A stretch of 33,031 nt of DNA, from the NCBI GenBank assembly GCA_016937215.1, contig JAFGWI010000210.1, positions 1 to 33,031 of the forward strand, in the 5' to 3' direction. Shown piece by piece: positions 7,282-16,263 of this stretch. Positions within the stretch are counted from its first letter, which is position 1, and the number at the start of each line of letters is the position of its first letter. The notes under the pieces were generated by a model. The model searched no databases. It was not told the origin of the DNA and saw nothing but the letters and a program-made list of their open reading frames with translations. This DNA is from Spirochaetales bacterium (GTDB lineage: Bacteria > Spirochaetota > Spirochaetia > SZUA-6 > JAFGRV01). Made by a program: the position numbers and the translations under genes.

Positions 7282-8741
7282 TGAAAAAAATTATTGTAGT
7301 AAATGATCCCAAGGCTTTTTCGCTGGATATTCCCGACGCGAAGCTGATTTCATCCAAAGAGTATCTTTCCAACCGGGACTATTTTAAAATGAAGAATATT
7401 CGTTTGTTTAATCTTTCCGGTTCCTACGCTTATCAGAGCAAGGGTTACTATGTTTCCCTGTTGGCCGAGGCCAGAGGACATAAGCCCATTCCCAGCGTGA
7501 AAAACATCCGTGATGTTAAAAATCCTTCCTTTGCTAAATTTATTTCCGAGGAACTGGATGATATGATCCAGAGGAATCTTGCCAAGATCAAGTCAAAGGA
7601 ATTCGTGCTGAGTGTTTATTTCGGAAAGAATCTCGCCAAACAGTACGATAATTTGTGCCATGAGCTTTATAATTTGTTTCCCTTTCCTTTTTTTCAGATG
7701 AAATTTGTTTATTCGAAAAAATGGTCAATCACATCCATGAAGCTTTTGAATTACAAGGATATTGCCGAAAAGCATTTGTACTATGTTAATGAATTTGCCC
7801 TGCAGTATTTCGGCAAAAAACGATATACCACCAAAAAGGTGAATCCGACCTATTATGATTTTGCCATGCTTTGGGATCCTCATGAAAAGTATCCGCCTTC
7901 CTCTGAACCGGCTTTGAAAAAATTCGAGGAAGCGGCTCAGTCCCTTCATATTTATGTGGACAGAATCACCCGCTCCGATTTGTCACGGCTTTCCGAGTAT
8001 GATGCTCTTTTTATTCGCGAAACCACGGCTGTTAATAATCATACCTATCAGTTCGCGAGAAAGGCCCAGCTCGAAAATATTCCCTGTTTTGATGATGTTG
8101 ACTCCATTTTAAAATGCTGCAACAAGGTTTATTTGCAGGAGGTCCTGGAAAATGCGAGGATCAGAACGCCTCAGACCTTTATTCTCAGCGGCCGAAGCGA
8201 TATTCGAAAGCTGGAAAACATGGCTTTTCCTATTGTTTTAAAGCTGCCCGATTCTTCATTTTCAAAAGGTGTTTTGCTGGTGAACAATGAGGATGAGTTG
8301 CGCGAGGAATTGAACACCATGTTTAATCAATCGGAGCTGGTTCTGGCCCAGGAATTCATTCCCAGTGAATTTGACTGGAGAATCGGTATTCTCGATAATC
8401 AGCCTCTTTTTGCCTGCAAGTATTTCATGGCCAAGGACCACTGGCAGATTTATAACTGGAGCTGCGAGAGCGATCAGGACAAGGAGGGCTTGTATGAAAG
8501 TATTCCTATTGGAGCTGTTGATGAGGCTGTTATTAAAACCGCTTGCAAGGCAGCCAATTTGATCGGTAATGGCTTGTATGGTGTTGATTTGAAGCAGATC
8601 AAGGACCAGGTTTATGTTATCGAGATAAACGATAATCCCAATCTTGATTCCGGGGTGGAGGATGGGATTATTGGCGATGATTTGTATTTACAAATTCTTC
8701 TTAAGCTGAAATTCAAAATCGAGAACAAGTTGGTTAATTAA
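7281..8741 (+). CDS. RimK-like ATP-grasp ligase with N-terminal RLAN-type domain
   Basis: A 486-aa ATP-dependent carboxylate-amine ligase. The N-terminal part of about 200 residues resembles the domain found before RimK-like ATP-grasp modules (RLAN). The C-terminal half is the ATP-grasp fold, with FPIVLKLPDSSFSKGVLLV (nucleotide-binding Lys and flexible loop), LAQEFIPSEFDWRIGIL, and the metal-binding end GVDLKQIKDQVYVIEINDNPN. The family activates a carboxylate as acyl phosphate and joins it to an amine, usually adding an amino acid to a protein or small molecule. It overlaps the peptidase gene and is followed 1 nt later by the GCS2 gene, so the two ligases are probably made together. The substrate cannot be read from the sequence. 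Confidence 0.9.
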   Translation: MKKIIVVNDPKAFSLDIPDAKLISSKEYLSNRDYFKMKNIRLFNLSGSYAYQSKGYYVSLLAEARGHKPIPSVKNIRDVKNPSFAKFISEELDDMIQRNLAKIKSKEFVLSVYFGKNLAKQYDNLCHELYNLFPFPFFQMKFVYSKKWSITSMKLLNYKDIAEKHLYYVNEFALQYFGKKRYTTKKVNPTYYDFAMLWDPHEKYPPSSEPALKKFEEAAQSLHIYVDRITRSDLSRLSEYDALFIRETTAVNNHTYQFARKAQLENIPCFDDVDSILKCCNKVYLQEVLENARIRTPQTFILSGRSDIRKLENMAFPIVLKLPDSSFSKGVLLVNNEDELREELNTMFNQSELVLAQEFIPSEFDWRIGILDNQPLFACKYFMAKDHWQIYNWSCESDQDKEGLYESIPIGAVDEAVIKTACKAANLIGNGLYGVDLKQIKDQVYVIEINDNPNLDSGVEDGIIGDDLYLQILLKLKFKIENKLVN

Positions 8742-8742
8742 T

Positions 8743-9957
8743 ATGAGTAAAAAGTATTCTTTGTTTGAGGTTTATGGAATTGAACTGGAATATATGATTG
8801 TGGATTCACACAGTCTCAAGGTTAAGAGTCTGGCTGACAAGCTGCTGGCTGAGGTGAATGGAAAGTATGCCAATAATTATGTAAATGCTTCGGTGGAATG
8901 GTCTAACGAATTGGTTAATCATGTGATTGAATTGAAAACCCATGTTCCTGTGGCAGAGCCTTTTTCCATGAATTCCGCTTTTGCGGAGAATATTCGTTTT
9001 ATTAACCAATTGTTAACCAAAGACCAGGCCATGCTTTTATCAACAGCCGCTCATCCGACCATGGACCCCTTTACTGAAACCTGTTTATGGGAACATGATG
9101 ACAGGGAAATTTACGATTTATATAATTCCATTTTTGATTGCCGCGGCCATGGGTGGTCGAATCTTCAAAGTACCCATATTAATCTGCCTTTTAAAAATGA
9201 TAAGGAATTCGGCCGCCTTCACGCGGCTGTTCGTTTGGTGCTGCCTCTTATTCCGGCTTTATGCGCTTCTTCGCCTGTGCTGGATTCCAAACCCACCGGT
9301 TTTTTGGACAGTCGCCTGGAGGTTTACAAGCATAATCAGGAGAGTATCCCTGAAATCGCGGGGTTGATAATACCGGAAGCTCTGTTCACTCACCATGATT
9401 ATATTGATGGAATTTTCAAGCCCATTAAAAAGGCGATAAAGGCTTTTGATAAAGAGGCTTTGCTGGATGAGCATTTTTTAAATTCACGGGGTGCCATCGC
9501 GCGTTTTGACCGTGGTTCTATTGAGATTCGTTTGGTGGATATCCAGGAATGTGTAAAAGCCGATCTGGCGATCGTGGCCTTGATGGTTGAATTAATTAAG
9601 GCTCTGGTTTCTGAAGGTTTTGCTTCATATGAAGAACAAAAAAAAATGTCCCATGTTCCCTTGGCTGATATTCTTAATCGTATGATTGTTTCGGGTGAAA
9701 ACACGGTGATTGATAACCGGGATTATTTAAAAATTTTTAATATTGATAAGGGTGATATGACCGCGAGCTGTGTCTGGAAATATTTATTTACCGGGCTTAA
9801 GGATTCTCTGCCGCGTGAGGTTGTTCCTGTGATTGAAGATATTCTTGATCGGGGTTCCTTGGCTTCCCGGATTTTAAAGGCCCTTGATAAAAATAGATCG
9901 CTGACTGAAATTTACCAGACTATGGCTGGCTGCCTTGTTAAAAACGAGCTTTTCTAA
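8743..9957 (+). CDS. glutamate-cysteine ligase-like (GCS2) carboxylate-amine ligase
   Basis: A 404-aa member of the GCS2 branch of the glutamine-synthetase-like superfamily. The N-terminal YGIELEYMIVD matches the family's metal/ATP-binding strand. GWSNLQSTHINLPF, SRGAIARFDRGSIEIRLVD and the helical C-terminus follow the usual order. Members make gamma-glutamyl or similar amide bonds using ATP. In this neighbourhood it is more likely part of a specialised conjugate pathway than of glutathione synthesis, since no glutathione synthetase of the GshB type is adjacent. Its start follows the RimK-like stop by one nucleotide and its stop abuts the next ATG, so translation is probably coupled. Confidence 0.9.
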   Translation: MSKKYSLFEVYGIELEYMIVDSHSLKVKSLADKLLAEVNGKYANNYVNASVEWSNELVNHVIELKTHVPVAEPFSMNSAFAENIRFINQLLTKDQAMLLSTAAHPTMDPFTETCLWEHDDREIYDLYNSIFDCRGHGWSNLQSTHINLPFKNDKEFGRLHAAVRLVLPLIPALCASSPVLDSKPTGFLDSRLEVYKHNQESIPEIAGLIIPEALFTHHDYIDGIFKPIKKAIKAFDKEALLDEHFLNSRGAIARFDRGSIEIRLVDIQECVKADLAIVALMVELIKALVSEGFASYEEQKKMSHVPLADILNRMIVSGENTVIDNRDYLKIFNIDKGDMTASCVWKYLFTGLKDSLPREVVPVIEDILDRGSLASRILKALDKNRSLTEIYQTMAGCLVKNELF

Positions 9958-10659
9958 ATGACAAAATGGTTGCTCAGTTGTGAGCATGGCGGGAATGAAA
10001 TTCCTTCTGAGTTTGATTCTGCCTTTTTGCCTTACAGCGATTTATTAAAGAGCCATCGTGGTTTTGATATTGGCGTGGCCGATCTGTTTGAGGTGTTGAA
10101 AAACTCATCGCTTTTTGATTTTACAATCATTAATGTTTACAGCCGTCTATTGATCGATTTTAACCGGAGTTTATCCAGTAAAAATCTTTTTTCCGATATT
10201 TCCCGGCTATTTACTTCTGAAACAAAAAAAAAGCTGATTGATCAATTTTATCTTCCCTACCGGCAGGAAGTATCAAGGGTTTTGAATCAGTGGCTAAAAC
10301 AGGGTTTCAAACTTGTTCATATTTCTCTTCATTCCTTTACCCCTGAACTTAATGGAATAAATAGAAACTGTGAAGCGGGAATCCTCTATGATCCCAAAAA
10401 TTCATTTGAAAAGGAATTTTCAGGCTTATTGAAGGATAAAATGAAGCCTTTGCTTCCTGATTGGAAAGTGCGATTTAACTATCCTTATCAAGGAATAGAT
10501 GACGGCCATACGGAATTTTGCCGCAGGAATATTGAAAACAGCCAATTTCAGTATATTGGTGTTGAAGTGGAAGTGAATCAGAATTTGTTTGCTCGCCAAG
10601 TCCTCTGGGAAAAGCACTTTGTCGAGGCTTTTGTAACTTTAAAAGGAGAATTAAAATAA
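9958..10659 (+). CDS. N-formylglutamate amidohydrolase-like enzyme
   Basis: A 233-aa protein with the family's ordered metal-binding and catalytic motifs: SCEHGGNEIP at the N-terminus, SRLLIDFNRS, HISLHSFTP, and YQGIDDGHT. Characterised relatives remove formyl or acyl groups from glutamate (HutG) or act on related N-acyl amino acids. There are no histidine-degradation genes here. A role in hydrolysing an amide made by the two preceding ligases, or in releasing an amino group from a precursor, is therefore more plausible. The gene starts immediately after the GCS2 stop. Its own stop overlaps the MgtC-like ATG (TAATG). Confidence 0.9.
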   Translation: MTKWLLSCEHGGNEIPSEFDSAFLPYSDLLKSHRGFDIGVADLFEVLKNSSLFDFTIINVYSRLLIDFNRSLSSKNLFSDISRLFTSETKKKLIDQFYLPYRQEVSRVLNQWLKQGFKLVHISLHSFTPELNGINRNCEAGILYDPKNSFEKEFSGLLKDKMKPLLPDWKVRFNYPYQGIDDGHTEFCRRNIENSQFQYIGVEVEVNQNLFARQVLWEKHFVEAFVTLKGELK

Positions 10660-11285
10660 TGGTGTTTGAGCACTTGATTTTTCGATTTGCCATTGTCTTA
10701 ATAGCGACCCTGATTTTTGGTCTGGAACGACAATTCACCCATAAACCAATTGGTTTTGGCACTTATATTTTCGTCGCCCTGGGGGCCTGCGCCTTGGCCA
10801 TAACAAGCAAATTTCTTGAAACCGATAATACAGTAGCCCTTTTAAGCGCCATTGTTACGGGTATAGGTTTTCTGGGCGCAGGGGCCTTGATAAAGACAAA
10901 CGATAAAATATTCGGCTTTACCAGCGCTGCCAGTATCTGGCTTTTTGCCATATTTGGTTTAGTGACAGGTTTGGGGTTTTGGTCAATTTCCGTTATTTTA
11001 TACTTGAGTGTCTGGTTTATTGTGCTTGTTGATCGTATCCTTGAAAAAATGCACATTGGCAATTACCAGCGGAGAATCGTTTTAAAATCTAAAGAACGTT
11101 TAAGCAAACAGGAATTGCATGTTTGTCTGGGAATTGAAAAAAGCAGATCTATTTGCACATCCTACGATGATTCTACCAAAATATTCACTTATACTTTTTT
11201 AGCCAGAAGCAAGAAAAGAAACCTGAGCCTGCTCCATGAAAAACTTCTGGAAGTAAAGGGTGTAACCTATTTTTCAGTTGAGTAA
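10659..11285 (+). CDS. MgtC/SapB-family membrane protein
   Basis: A 208-aa inner-membrane protein. Four to five hydrophobic segments occupy residues 1-125 and include the family motifs GLERQ and TGIGFLGAGALIK. A soluble C-terminal domain of about 80 aa ends in VKGVTYFSVE and resembles the ACT-like tail seen in many MgtC relatives. The family is linked to magnesium homeostasis and, in pathogens, to ATP synthase inhibition; the biochemical activity of most members is not known. It is the last gene of the operon, overlapping the amidohydrolase stop by one base. It may serve the membrane or transport side of the pathway, or may simply be co-transcribed. Confidence 0.88.
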   Translation: MVFEHLIFRFAIVLIATLIFGLERQFTHKPIGFGTYIFVALGACALAITSKFLETDNTVALLSAIVTGIGFLGAGALIKTNDKIFGFTSAASIWLFAIFGLVTGLGFWSISVILYLSVWFIVLVDRILEKMHIGNYQRRIVLKSKERLSKQELHVCLGIEKSRSICTSYDDSTKIFTYTFLARSKKRNLSLLHEKLLEVKGVTYFSVE

Positions 11286-11288
11286 TGC

Positions 11289-11311
11289 ATGGCAAAAAAC
11301 CATTTTTTTTT
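11289..11311 (+). terminator. weak terminator after the MgtC-like gene
   Basis: ATGG (11289-11292) can pair with CCAT (11300-11303) across a CAAAAAA loop, followed by a run of eight further Ts. The stem is only four base pairs, so the U-tract is the stronger part of the signal. It starts four bases after the stop of the operon's last gene. Confidence 0.45.
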
Positions 11312-11336
11312 GTAATTATTAAGCTAGTGAGTCCTG

Positions 11337-11469
11337 GTCATTCTGAACGGAGTGAAGAATCCCAGTTAATTGTAAGTTTATCGTTCCGCTCATAAAGTGT
11401 TTGCCTGGATACGAGAATAGCTATCATGCAAGAAGGAGTAGATTCTTCGTCGTTCCTCCTCAGAATGAG
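11337..11469 (-). repeat. 116-bp-family repeat, reverse copy
   Basis: On the plus strand it runs from GTCATTCTGAACGGAGTGAA to TCGTCGTTCCTCCTCAGAAT, i.e. the same two ends as the copies at 19 and 2341 but in reverse order. The interior is unrelated to the GTTGCAACC core and the element is longer (133 bp), so the ends are conserved while the centre is not. It fills most of the 364-bp gap between the MgtC-like gene and the acyl carrier protein gene. The rest of that gap (11470-11649) is AT-rich with no visible gene. Confidence 0.7.
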
Positions 11470-11649
11470 AACTAATAGCATTTTGCGTTAGCGCTGAGTC
11501 GTTACCTTTTTTTAACATCAGACAAATAAAATCCGCTTTTTCAATTATGCTTTATGCCCTAATTGGTAAAACCCATTTTAGTGGATTTTTAGACTTGCCG
11601 TTTATGTTCATAAAATACGCATAAAGATGGTTTTTTCCTGAAACCGGTT

Positions 11650-11898
11650 TTATTCATTTGCTTCGTGTGTTTTCAGGGCCTGGTAAAGGTCGCCCAGGGT
11701 CTGGATGGTGGCCACAATAGAGAGCGGCAGTTTGATATCGTAAATTTTGATCAGTTTCATGCCAAGACTGAAAAGGCCCAGTGAATCAAGCCCGATTTCA
11801 TTATAAAGATGCGTTTCTTCCTTTAGTTCATCCTGCTCTAGCCCCAATGATGCTATGAGTGTTTGTTGAAAGAGTTCCCAGCTCAGTTTTTCTGCCAT
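11650..11898 (-). CDS. acyl carrier protein
   Basis: An 82-aa free-standing carrier protein with the phosphopantetheine attachment site at Ser39 in NEIGLDSLG, surrounded by the usual acidic helices. After modification by a phosphopantetheinyl transferase it would hold an acyl or aminoacyl thioester. It is not next to fatty-acid genes. It is the last gene of an operon with two AMP-forming ligases, so it is probably their acceptor rather than the housekeeping AcpP. AAGGAG spans the end of the upstream gene, and only one base separates that gene's stop from this ATG, so translation is coupled. Confidence 0.9.
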   Translation of the reverse strand: MAEKLSWELFQQTLIASLGLEQDELKEETHLYNEIGLDSLGLFSLGMKLIKIYDIKLPLSIVATIQTLGDLYQALKTHEANE

Positions 11899-11899
11899 A

Positions 11900-13480
11900 T
11901 TATTCTCCTTGCAATATTCTAAGTTCCTCTTTAGCCTGATCTATCAAGGCTTCATAATTGACCTTGCCCACACCCGGGTTTTTGGGTATTTTGTCAATAA
12001 AAATTATATGATCTGGTATCATGTAATTTGATAAGTTTTTACGGCAATGCTTCATAATGGCTTTTTCAGATTCCTGATTGCTTTCTTTGCTCACCACAAA
12101 AGCCCAAACCATTTGACCGTATAAATTGTGCGGAACGCCGACAACAGCGGAATCGATTATTCCTTTAACTTCATTTATGGTGTTCTGGACAAGGATGGGC
12201 GAAACCGATTTTCCGCCGCGTTTGATTAAGTACTTATTTCTTCCTAAAAGGCTGACGCGATCGGGAGCGCTTTGTTTGGCAATGTCTCCGGTTTTAAACC
12301 ATCCGTCGCAAAAAGCCTGGGCTGTGGCTTCAGGATTCCCCAAATAGCCTTTAATGACACTTGGGCCCTTTACCCATAATTCCCCTTCAAGGCCTGGCTC
12401 AAGTTCTTTACCTTTGTTATCGCGTATACTAATCATGTTTCCTGTGTCAGGGGCGATTCGCAGATTGTTAGTCGGCCCTGAAAGTTCTTCGCCCTGGAGT
12501 AAGCCCACCATGAAAACATTGCTGGTTTCGATTAATCCGTAACCATTTCCAAAGGAATCAAGCCTGGGGAATTTGGCCCGCAGGCGTTCCATTAAGCCCG
12601 GTGAAAAAAAGTCCATACCGGTCATGATGTTCCGGATGGTGGAACGCTCAAAGCTGTCAATATGGGGAAGACCGATGATGGCTTCAAAATAGGATGGAGG
12701 GGCGGACATGGATTCCGCTTTCCAGTGTCTGATCATTTCCAGAAAGCTTAGAGGTGACATGTCATCGGAGAAAACGCATCTTAAGCCTGCCATCATGACG
12801 CCGGATACAACCAGAACACCTGCTGTTGAAAGTGGAAAAGCCATTACCGTAGAAAAACCATTGTTTCCGTAGCGTTTTGGGTCACCGGCCAAAGCGATGG
12901 ATGCTTTGATGACAGCCGCGATGTTCCTCTGATTCATCATGACTGGTTTTGGAATACCGGTTGTCCCTGAGCTTGTTGCCATCAAGGCTGGTAATTCCGG
13001 ATCAAGATCAGAGACTTCATTATTCTGCTCCAAAGGAGCAGGTGCAGCCAGAGAATAAATGCCTTCGGCTTGGTCGATAAGGGCAAAGCGCAAAAAGGTC
13101 TTCTCCTTGGCAGCTGTTTCGGCTAATGAAGCATAAAGCCTGGAGTTGCTTATTACAAGAGCCGCGCGAGCCTGGCGAAGAATATTCAGTTTTGTCTGGT
13201 CTGGTGTCATGTGAAAAATCGGAATGGCAAAGGCACCCAATCGGCAAATCGCGAAAAACAAAGCCAAGACCTCAGGGCAGTTGGGAAGGGTATAGCCCAC
13301 CCCCATTGAGGGGCCGATTCCCAAGGCCTTAAGATGCCGGATATAATGATCGATCAAATTGCTGAATTCATTTCGGCTATATTCTTTTTCATGAAAACAA
13401 ATAACTCCCTTGTTGTCAGGGATTTCAGCGATAAAGGCCTCATAAAGCTCTTTGATGCTATTTAATTTCGTTCTGTTCAT
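11900..13480 (-). CDS. AMP-forming acyl/aryl ligase (ANL superfamily) 1
   Basis: A 526-aa adenylating enzyme. In order it shows the phosphate-binding loop MATSSGTTGIPKP, GNGYGLIETSN, WFKTGDIA, LLGRNKYLIKRGGKSVSP at the hinge, and the C-terminal catalytic Lys in KNPGVGKVNY. It activates a carboxylate as acyl-AMP and transfers it to CoA or a carrier protein. I start it at MNRTKLN because CAGGAG lies 8 nt before that ATG; a longer open frame upstream merely reads through the neighbouring ligase. It overlaps the end of ligase 2 by 23 nt and is followed by the carrier-protein gene. The substrate cannot be predicted here. Confidence 0.93.
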   Translation of the reverse strand: MNRTKLNSIKELYEAFIAEIPDNKGVICFHEKEYSRNEFSNLIDHYIRHLKALGIGPSMGVGYTLPNCPEVLALFFAICRLGAFAIPIFHMTPDQTKLNILRQARAALVISNSRLYASLAETAAKEKTFLRFALIDQAEGIYSLAAPAPLEQNNEVSDLDPELPALMATSSGTTGIPKPVMMNQRNIAAVIKASIALAGDPKRYGNNGFSTVMAFPLSTAGVLVVSGVMMAGLRCVFSDDMSPLSFLEMIRHWKAESMSAPPSYFEAIIGLPHIDSFERSTIRNIMTGMDFFSPGLMERLRAKFPRLDSFGNGYGLIETSNVFMVGLLQGEELSGPTNNLRIAPDTGNMISIRDNKGKELEPGLEGELWVKGPSVIKGYLGNPEATAQAFCDGWFKTGDIAKQSAPDRVSLLGRNKYLIKRGGKSVSPILVQNTINEVKGIIDSAVVGVPHNLYGQMVWAFVVSKESNQESEKAIMKHCRKNLSNYMIPDHIIFIDKIPKNPGVGKVNYEALIDQAKEELRILQGE

Positions 13481-15032
13481 TCTTTGGCTCCTGTTGGTGG
13501 TTATGACCGATATATTTAAATTGAATTTTTCCAATATCCTTTGGAATTTCAGTGACGATTTCAAAATGATCGGGAACCTTAAAAGCCGCGATTTTTCCAC
13601 GGCAATATTTGAACAATTCTCCCTGAGTGAGGCTGGTGCCATTTATAATCTGAATATAGGCAATAATGGTTTCTCCGAAAATTTCACTGCTTCCTTTCAC
13701 AATCGCGACAGCGCTGATCTTGGGGTGGGATAGCAGAAAAGATTCAACTTCCTCGGGAAACACCAGATTGCTGCCGCGCTTTATAATGCGTTTGGCTCGA
13801 CCCGCGAAACGAAGACGGCCCTTTTCCAGTTTTTCCGCCAAGTCGCCTGTGTCAAACCAGCGTTTGTTTTCAATGTAGTGAATTCTGGCTTTTGTTTCCC
13901 GGGAGTTTCCATAATATTCCCGTAGAATGGCATCAGTATGAATGAGTATGCGGCCGGTCTCACCGATACTAACGCTTTGGCCTTTATCATCAACAATTTT
14001 GACCCTGGTAAAATCCAGGCTGCGGAATTCATTGACGCCATATTCCTGATCAAAAGCAGAGTCCCAGATAACCATGGTGGCTGTTTCCGAAGAGCCGATG
14101 ATATTGACCACCCGTATTCCCAAATCCTTATAAAAAATCCGGGCCACTTCATCGGGCAAAACTTCTCCGGTAAAATAGGCCAGTTTCAGGGAACTGATAT
14201 CAAAATCCTTCAAATTGGGAACAGTTAGAATGATCTTTGCCAAAGTCGGTGTGATTTGTATGACAGTGACCCTGTATTTTTCAATTATCTTTAAAAACAA
14301 CACAGGATCGAACTGAGGTTGATAGATCACTGAGGCCCCGGCCAACAGGGCCTGAACCCCCATTCCAAAACCGCCCTGATGATAGAGGGGCATTCCCAAA
14401 AGCATTATGTCCTTTGAGCATAAGCCCAGGTAATTCGACATATCTTTTTGAGATTGAAAAAAACCGGAATGCTCGACTGTGATTATTTTTGGATTCCCTG
14501 TTGTGCCGGATGTACAGGCATACATCAGAATGTCCTCAGGGTCCTCTGTTATTTCCAGGGTCGCCCCTTGCGCTGGATTCAAAAAAGCATTCCAGCTGAT
14601 AAAGGGATGCTTGATATCCATTTTATCAATTAAAATAACAGGGCAATGGATTTTATTTGTTTCAATCAGTTTGGAAAAGCTTTGTAAAATATGATTGGCC
14701 CTGTATTTTTCTGAAATAAAACAGGCTTTCGTATCAAGAATGCCTAAGAGCTGTTCAAGTTCCCATTCCCCTGTTTGAGGGTCCAGCGGTACGGGTCGCG
14801 CGCCAATTGAAACAACAGCCCAGAAAATGCAATACCAGTAGGTTGAATTGGCAATCACCATTGCTATTTTTTGACCAGGTGAAATTCCCAGGCTTTTAAG
14901 GGCGTGGGCGATGAGGGCTGTTTCAGTAATGAAATCTTCATAATTGAGTTGCTTTTCATTTACCTGGATCAGTGTTTTTCTTTTGTGTAAAAGTGAATGG
15001 TCGTAAATAGCCTTTAGTATGTTATGTTTCAC
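13458..15032 (-). CDS. AMP-forming acyl/aryl ligase (ANL superfamily) 2
   Basis: A 524-aa adenylating enzyme with YACTSGTTGNPK, VVNIIGSSETA, RWFDTGDLAEK, LRFAGRAKRIIKRGSNLVFP and PKDIGKIQFKY (catalytic Lys). It is clearly diverged from ligase 1 next door, so the pair probably activates two different acids, or one makes the CoA ester while the other loads the carrier protein. It follows the hydrolase gene by 6 nt and overlaps ligase 1, so both are made from one message. The stop codon is TAG, used here as a normal terminator. Confidence 0.93.
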   Translation of the reverse strand: MKHNILKAIYDHSLLHKRKTLIQVNEKQLNYEDFITETALIAHALKSLGISPGQKIAMVIANSTYWYCIFWAVVSIGARPVPLDPQTGEWELEQLLGILDTKACFISEKYRANHILQSFSKLIETNKIHCPVILIDKMDIKHPFISWNAFLNPAQGATLEITEDPEDILMYACTSGTTGNPKIITVEHSGFFQSQKDMSNYLGLCSKDIMLLGMPLYHQGGFGMGVQALLAGASVIYQPQFDPVLFLKIIEKYRVTVIQITPTLAKIILTVPNLKDFDISSLKLAYFTGEVLPDEVARIFYKDLGIRVVNIIGSSETATMVIWDSAFDQEYGVNEFRSLDFTRVKIVDDKGQSVSIGETGRILIHTDAILREYYGNSRETKARIHYIENKRWFDTGDLAEKLEKGRLRFAGRAKRIIKRGSNLVFPEEVESFLLSHPKISAVAIVKGSSEIFGETIIAYIQIINGTSLTQGELFKYCRGKIAAFKVPDHFEIVTEIPKDIGKIQFKYIGHNHQQEPKNEQNEIK

Positions 15033-15038
15033 GGTGAT

Positions 15039-16175
15039 TTATCCTAATTGATCGAGAATCCAGTCAACAAAAAGATGGCGTACCCAATGGATTTGCTCTC
15101 CAACCGGCATGGTATGAAGGACCTCTTCCTCTTTGGAAAATACCGGTTCCTGATGGATTATCAATTTTTCTTTATTCGGATTTTCGGCCAATTCGAAAAG
15201 TTCCATGGCGTTGTTCAGGGTCATCCAGTTATCATATTGACCGTGTACTAAATAAAAGGGGCAGCTCAATTTTTTTGTTGTGACCCTTCCCATGGAAGCC
15301 TGAAAGCTTTTTGCTTCAGCACCGCCGGTCTGAAAGTCGTACCAGGCTCCGCTTCGCATCCATTGGGGAGTGTGAGTTTCCGGTACCTGTGATATGAAAA
15401 GCGGAAAAAGGGTCGCGCAAAAATGATAACCCTGGTTCAGGGTCGCCGCGTTATAGGCGTAGCCGCCTCCCATGCACAAGCCGGCACTGCCAATGGGAAG
15501 GCCTTTGGTTTTACTATGGTGATTCAGAAAATCCAGAACCAGACTATAGACCTGTTTCACATTTTCGGCGCTGCAGGTAATGGACTGGCTGAAAAGGCTT
15601 TCGCCGCAGCCCGGCATATCAGGAACAAGAACAGCCAGGTCGCGTTCAACAAGGGTGCGGGCCAGGGTATTCATTTCTTCCTTGCAGGAGCCGAGCCCGG
15701 CATAAAAAACCACCGATCCTTTGATCTTTCTGCCTTCCTGGGGTAAATGCAGACAGGCGCTTAAATATTTGTTGTTTACAAAGGGTATTTGAATTTTTTC
15801 CACAGGTCGTGAAAAGAACCGGGCTGCTTTGAAATAATAATCCGATAGTTTAGCGTAAACAATGGCTTTTTGATCAATACTGGAAAGATTGATGAGGTAC
15901 ACCGCGAAATAACATTGAGCCGCGGCCATAAAAAGCTCACGCGCTGTTTCCTTTCGCCCTTTCACCAATGCCTTGTCAGCTAAATCACTATAATGAACTG
16001 CCTTTTCCTCCCACAAAGTCTGCCATTTTTTTTCAAGGGAAGGGCTGTTTAGTATCACCATGTCTTCTATTTTCGACATGATAGATTCCAGATCCATGGG
16101 ATTGATTCCGTATATCAAGAGGCGGGTAACCACAGGGTTAAGTAAGGTACGGATACTCCAGTTGGTGTGGCTCAC
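15039..16175 (-). CDS. alpha/beta hydrolase with Cys nucleophile elbow (FrsA/dienelactone-hydrolase-like)
   Basis: A 378-aa protein whose N-terminal helical cap (about residues 1-130) precedes an alpha/beta-hydrolase core. The nucleophile elbow reads GSAGLCMGGGY, so the expected Ser is Cys (residue 234), as in dienelactone hydrolases. The acid is probably Asp315 in LVHGQYDNW and the base His354 in VLHTMP. VVFYAGLGSCKEEM and PDMPGCGES fit the FrsA-like esterase group. I use the GTG start at 16175 because AGGAG sits about 8 nt upstream; the longer frame has no such site. As first gene of the ligase/carrier operon it could act as a thioesterase or acyltransferase releasing a product from the carrier protein. 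That is inference from position. Confidence 0.82.
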   Translation of the reverse strand: MSHTNWSIRTLLNPVVTRLLIYGINPMDLESIMSKIEDMVILNSPSLEKKWQTLWEEKAVHYSDLADKALVKGRKETARELFMAAAQCYFAVYLINLSSIDQKAIVYAKLSDYYFKAARFFSRPVEKIQIPFVNNKYLSACLHLPQEGRKIKGSVVFYAGLGSCKEEMNTLARTLVERDLAVLVPDMPGCGESLFSQSITCSAENVKQVYSLVLDFLNHHSKTKGLPIGSAGLCMGGGYAYNAATLNQGYHFCATLFPLFISQVPETHTPQWMRSGAWYDFQTGGAEAKSFQASMGRVTTKKLSCPFYLVHGQYDNWMTLNNAMELFELAENPNKEKLIIHQEPVFSKEEEVLHTMPVGEQIHWVRHLFVDWILDQLG

Positions 16176-16263
16176 ATTTTTTCTCCTTTTTATAGTGTGA
16201 AAAAAAACTCGGTATATAGCTGTAAAACGCATTTATTGTATTTGTTTAGCTGGTTGTTACCTT

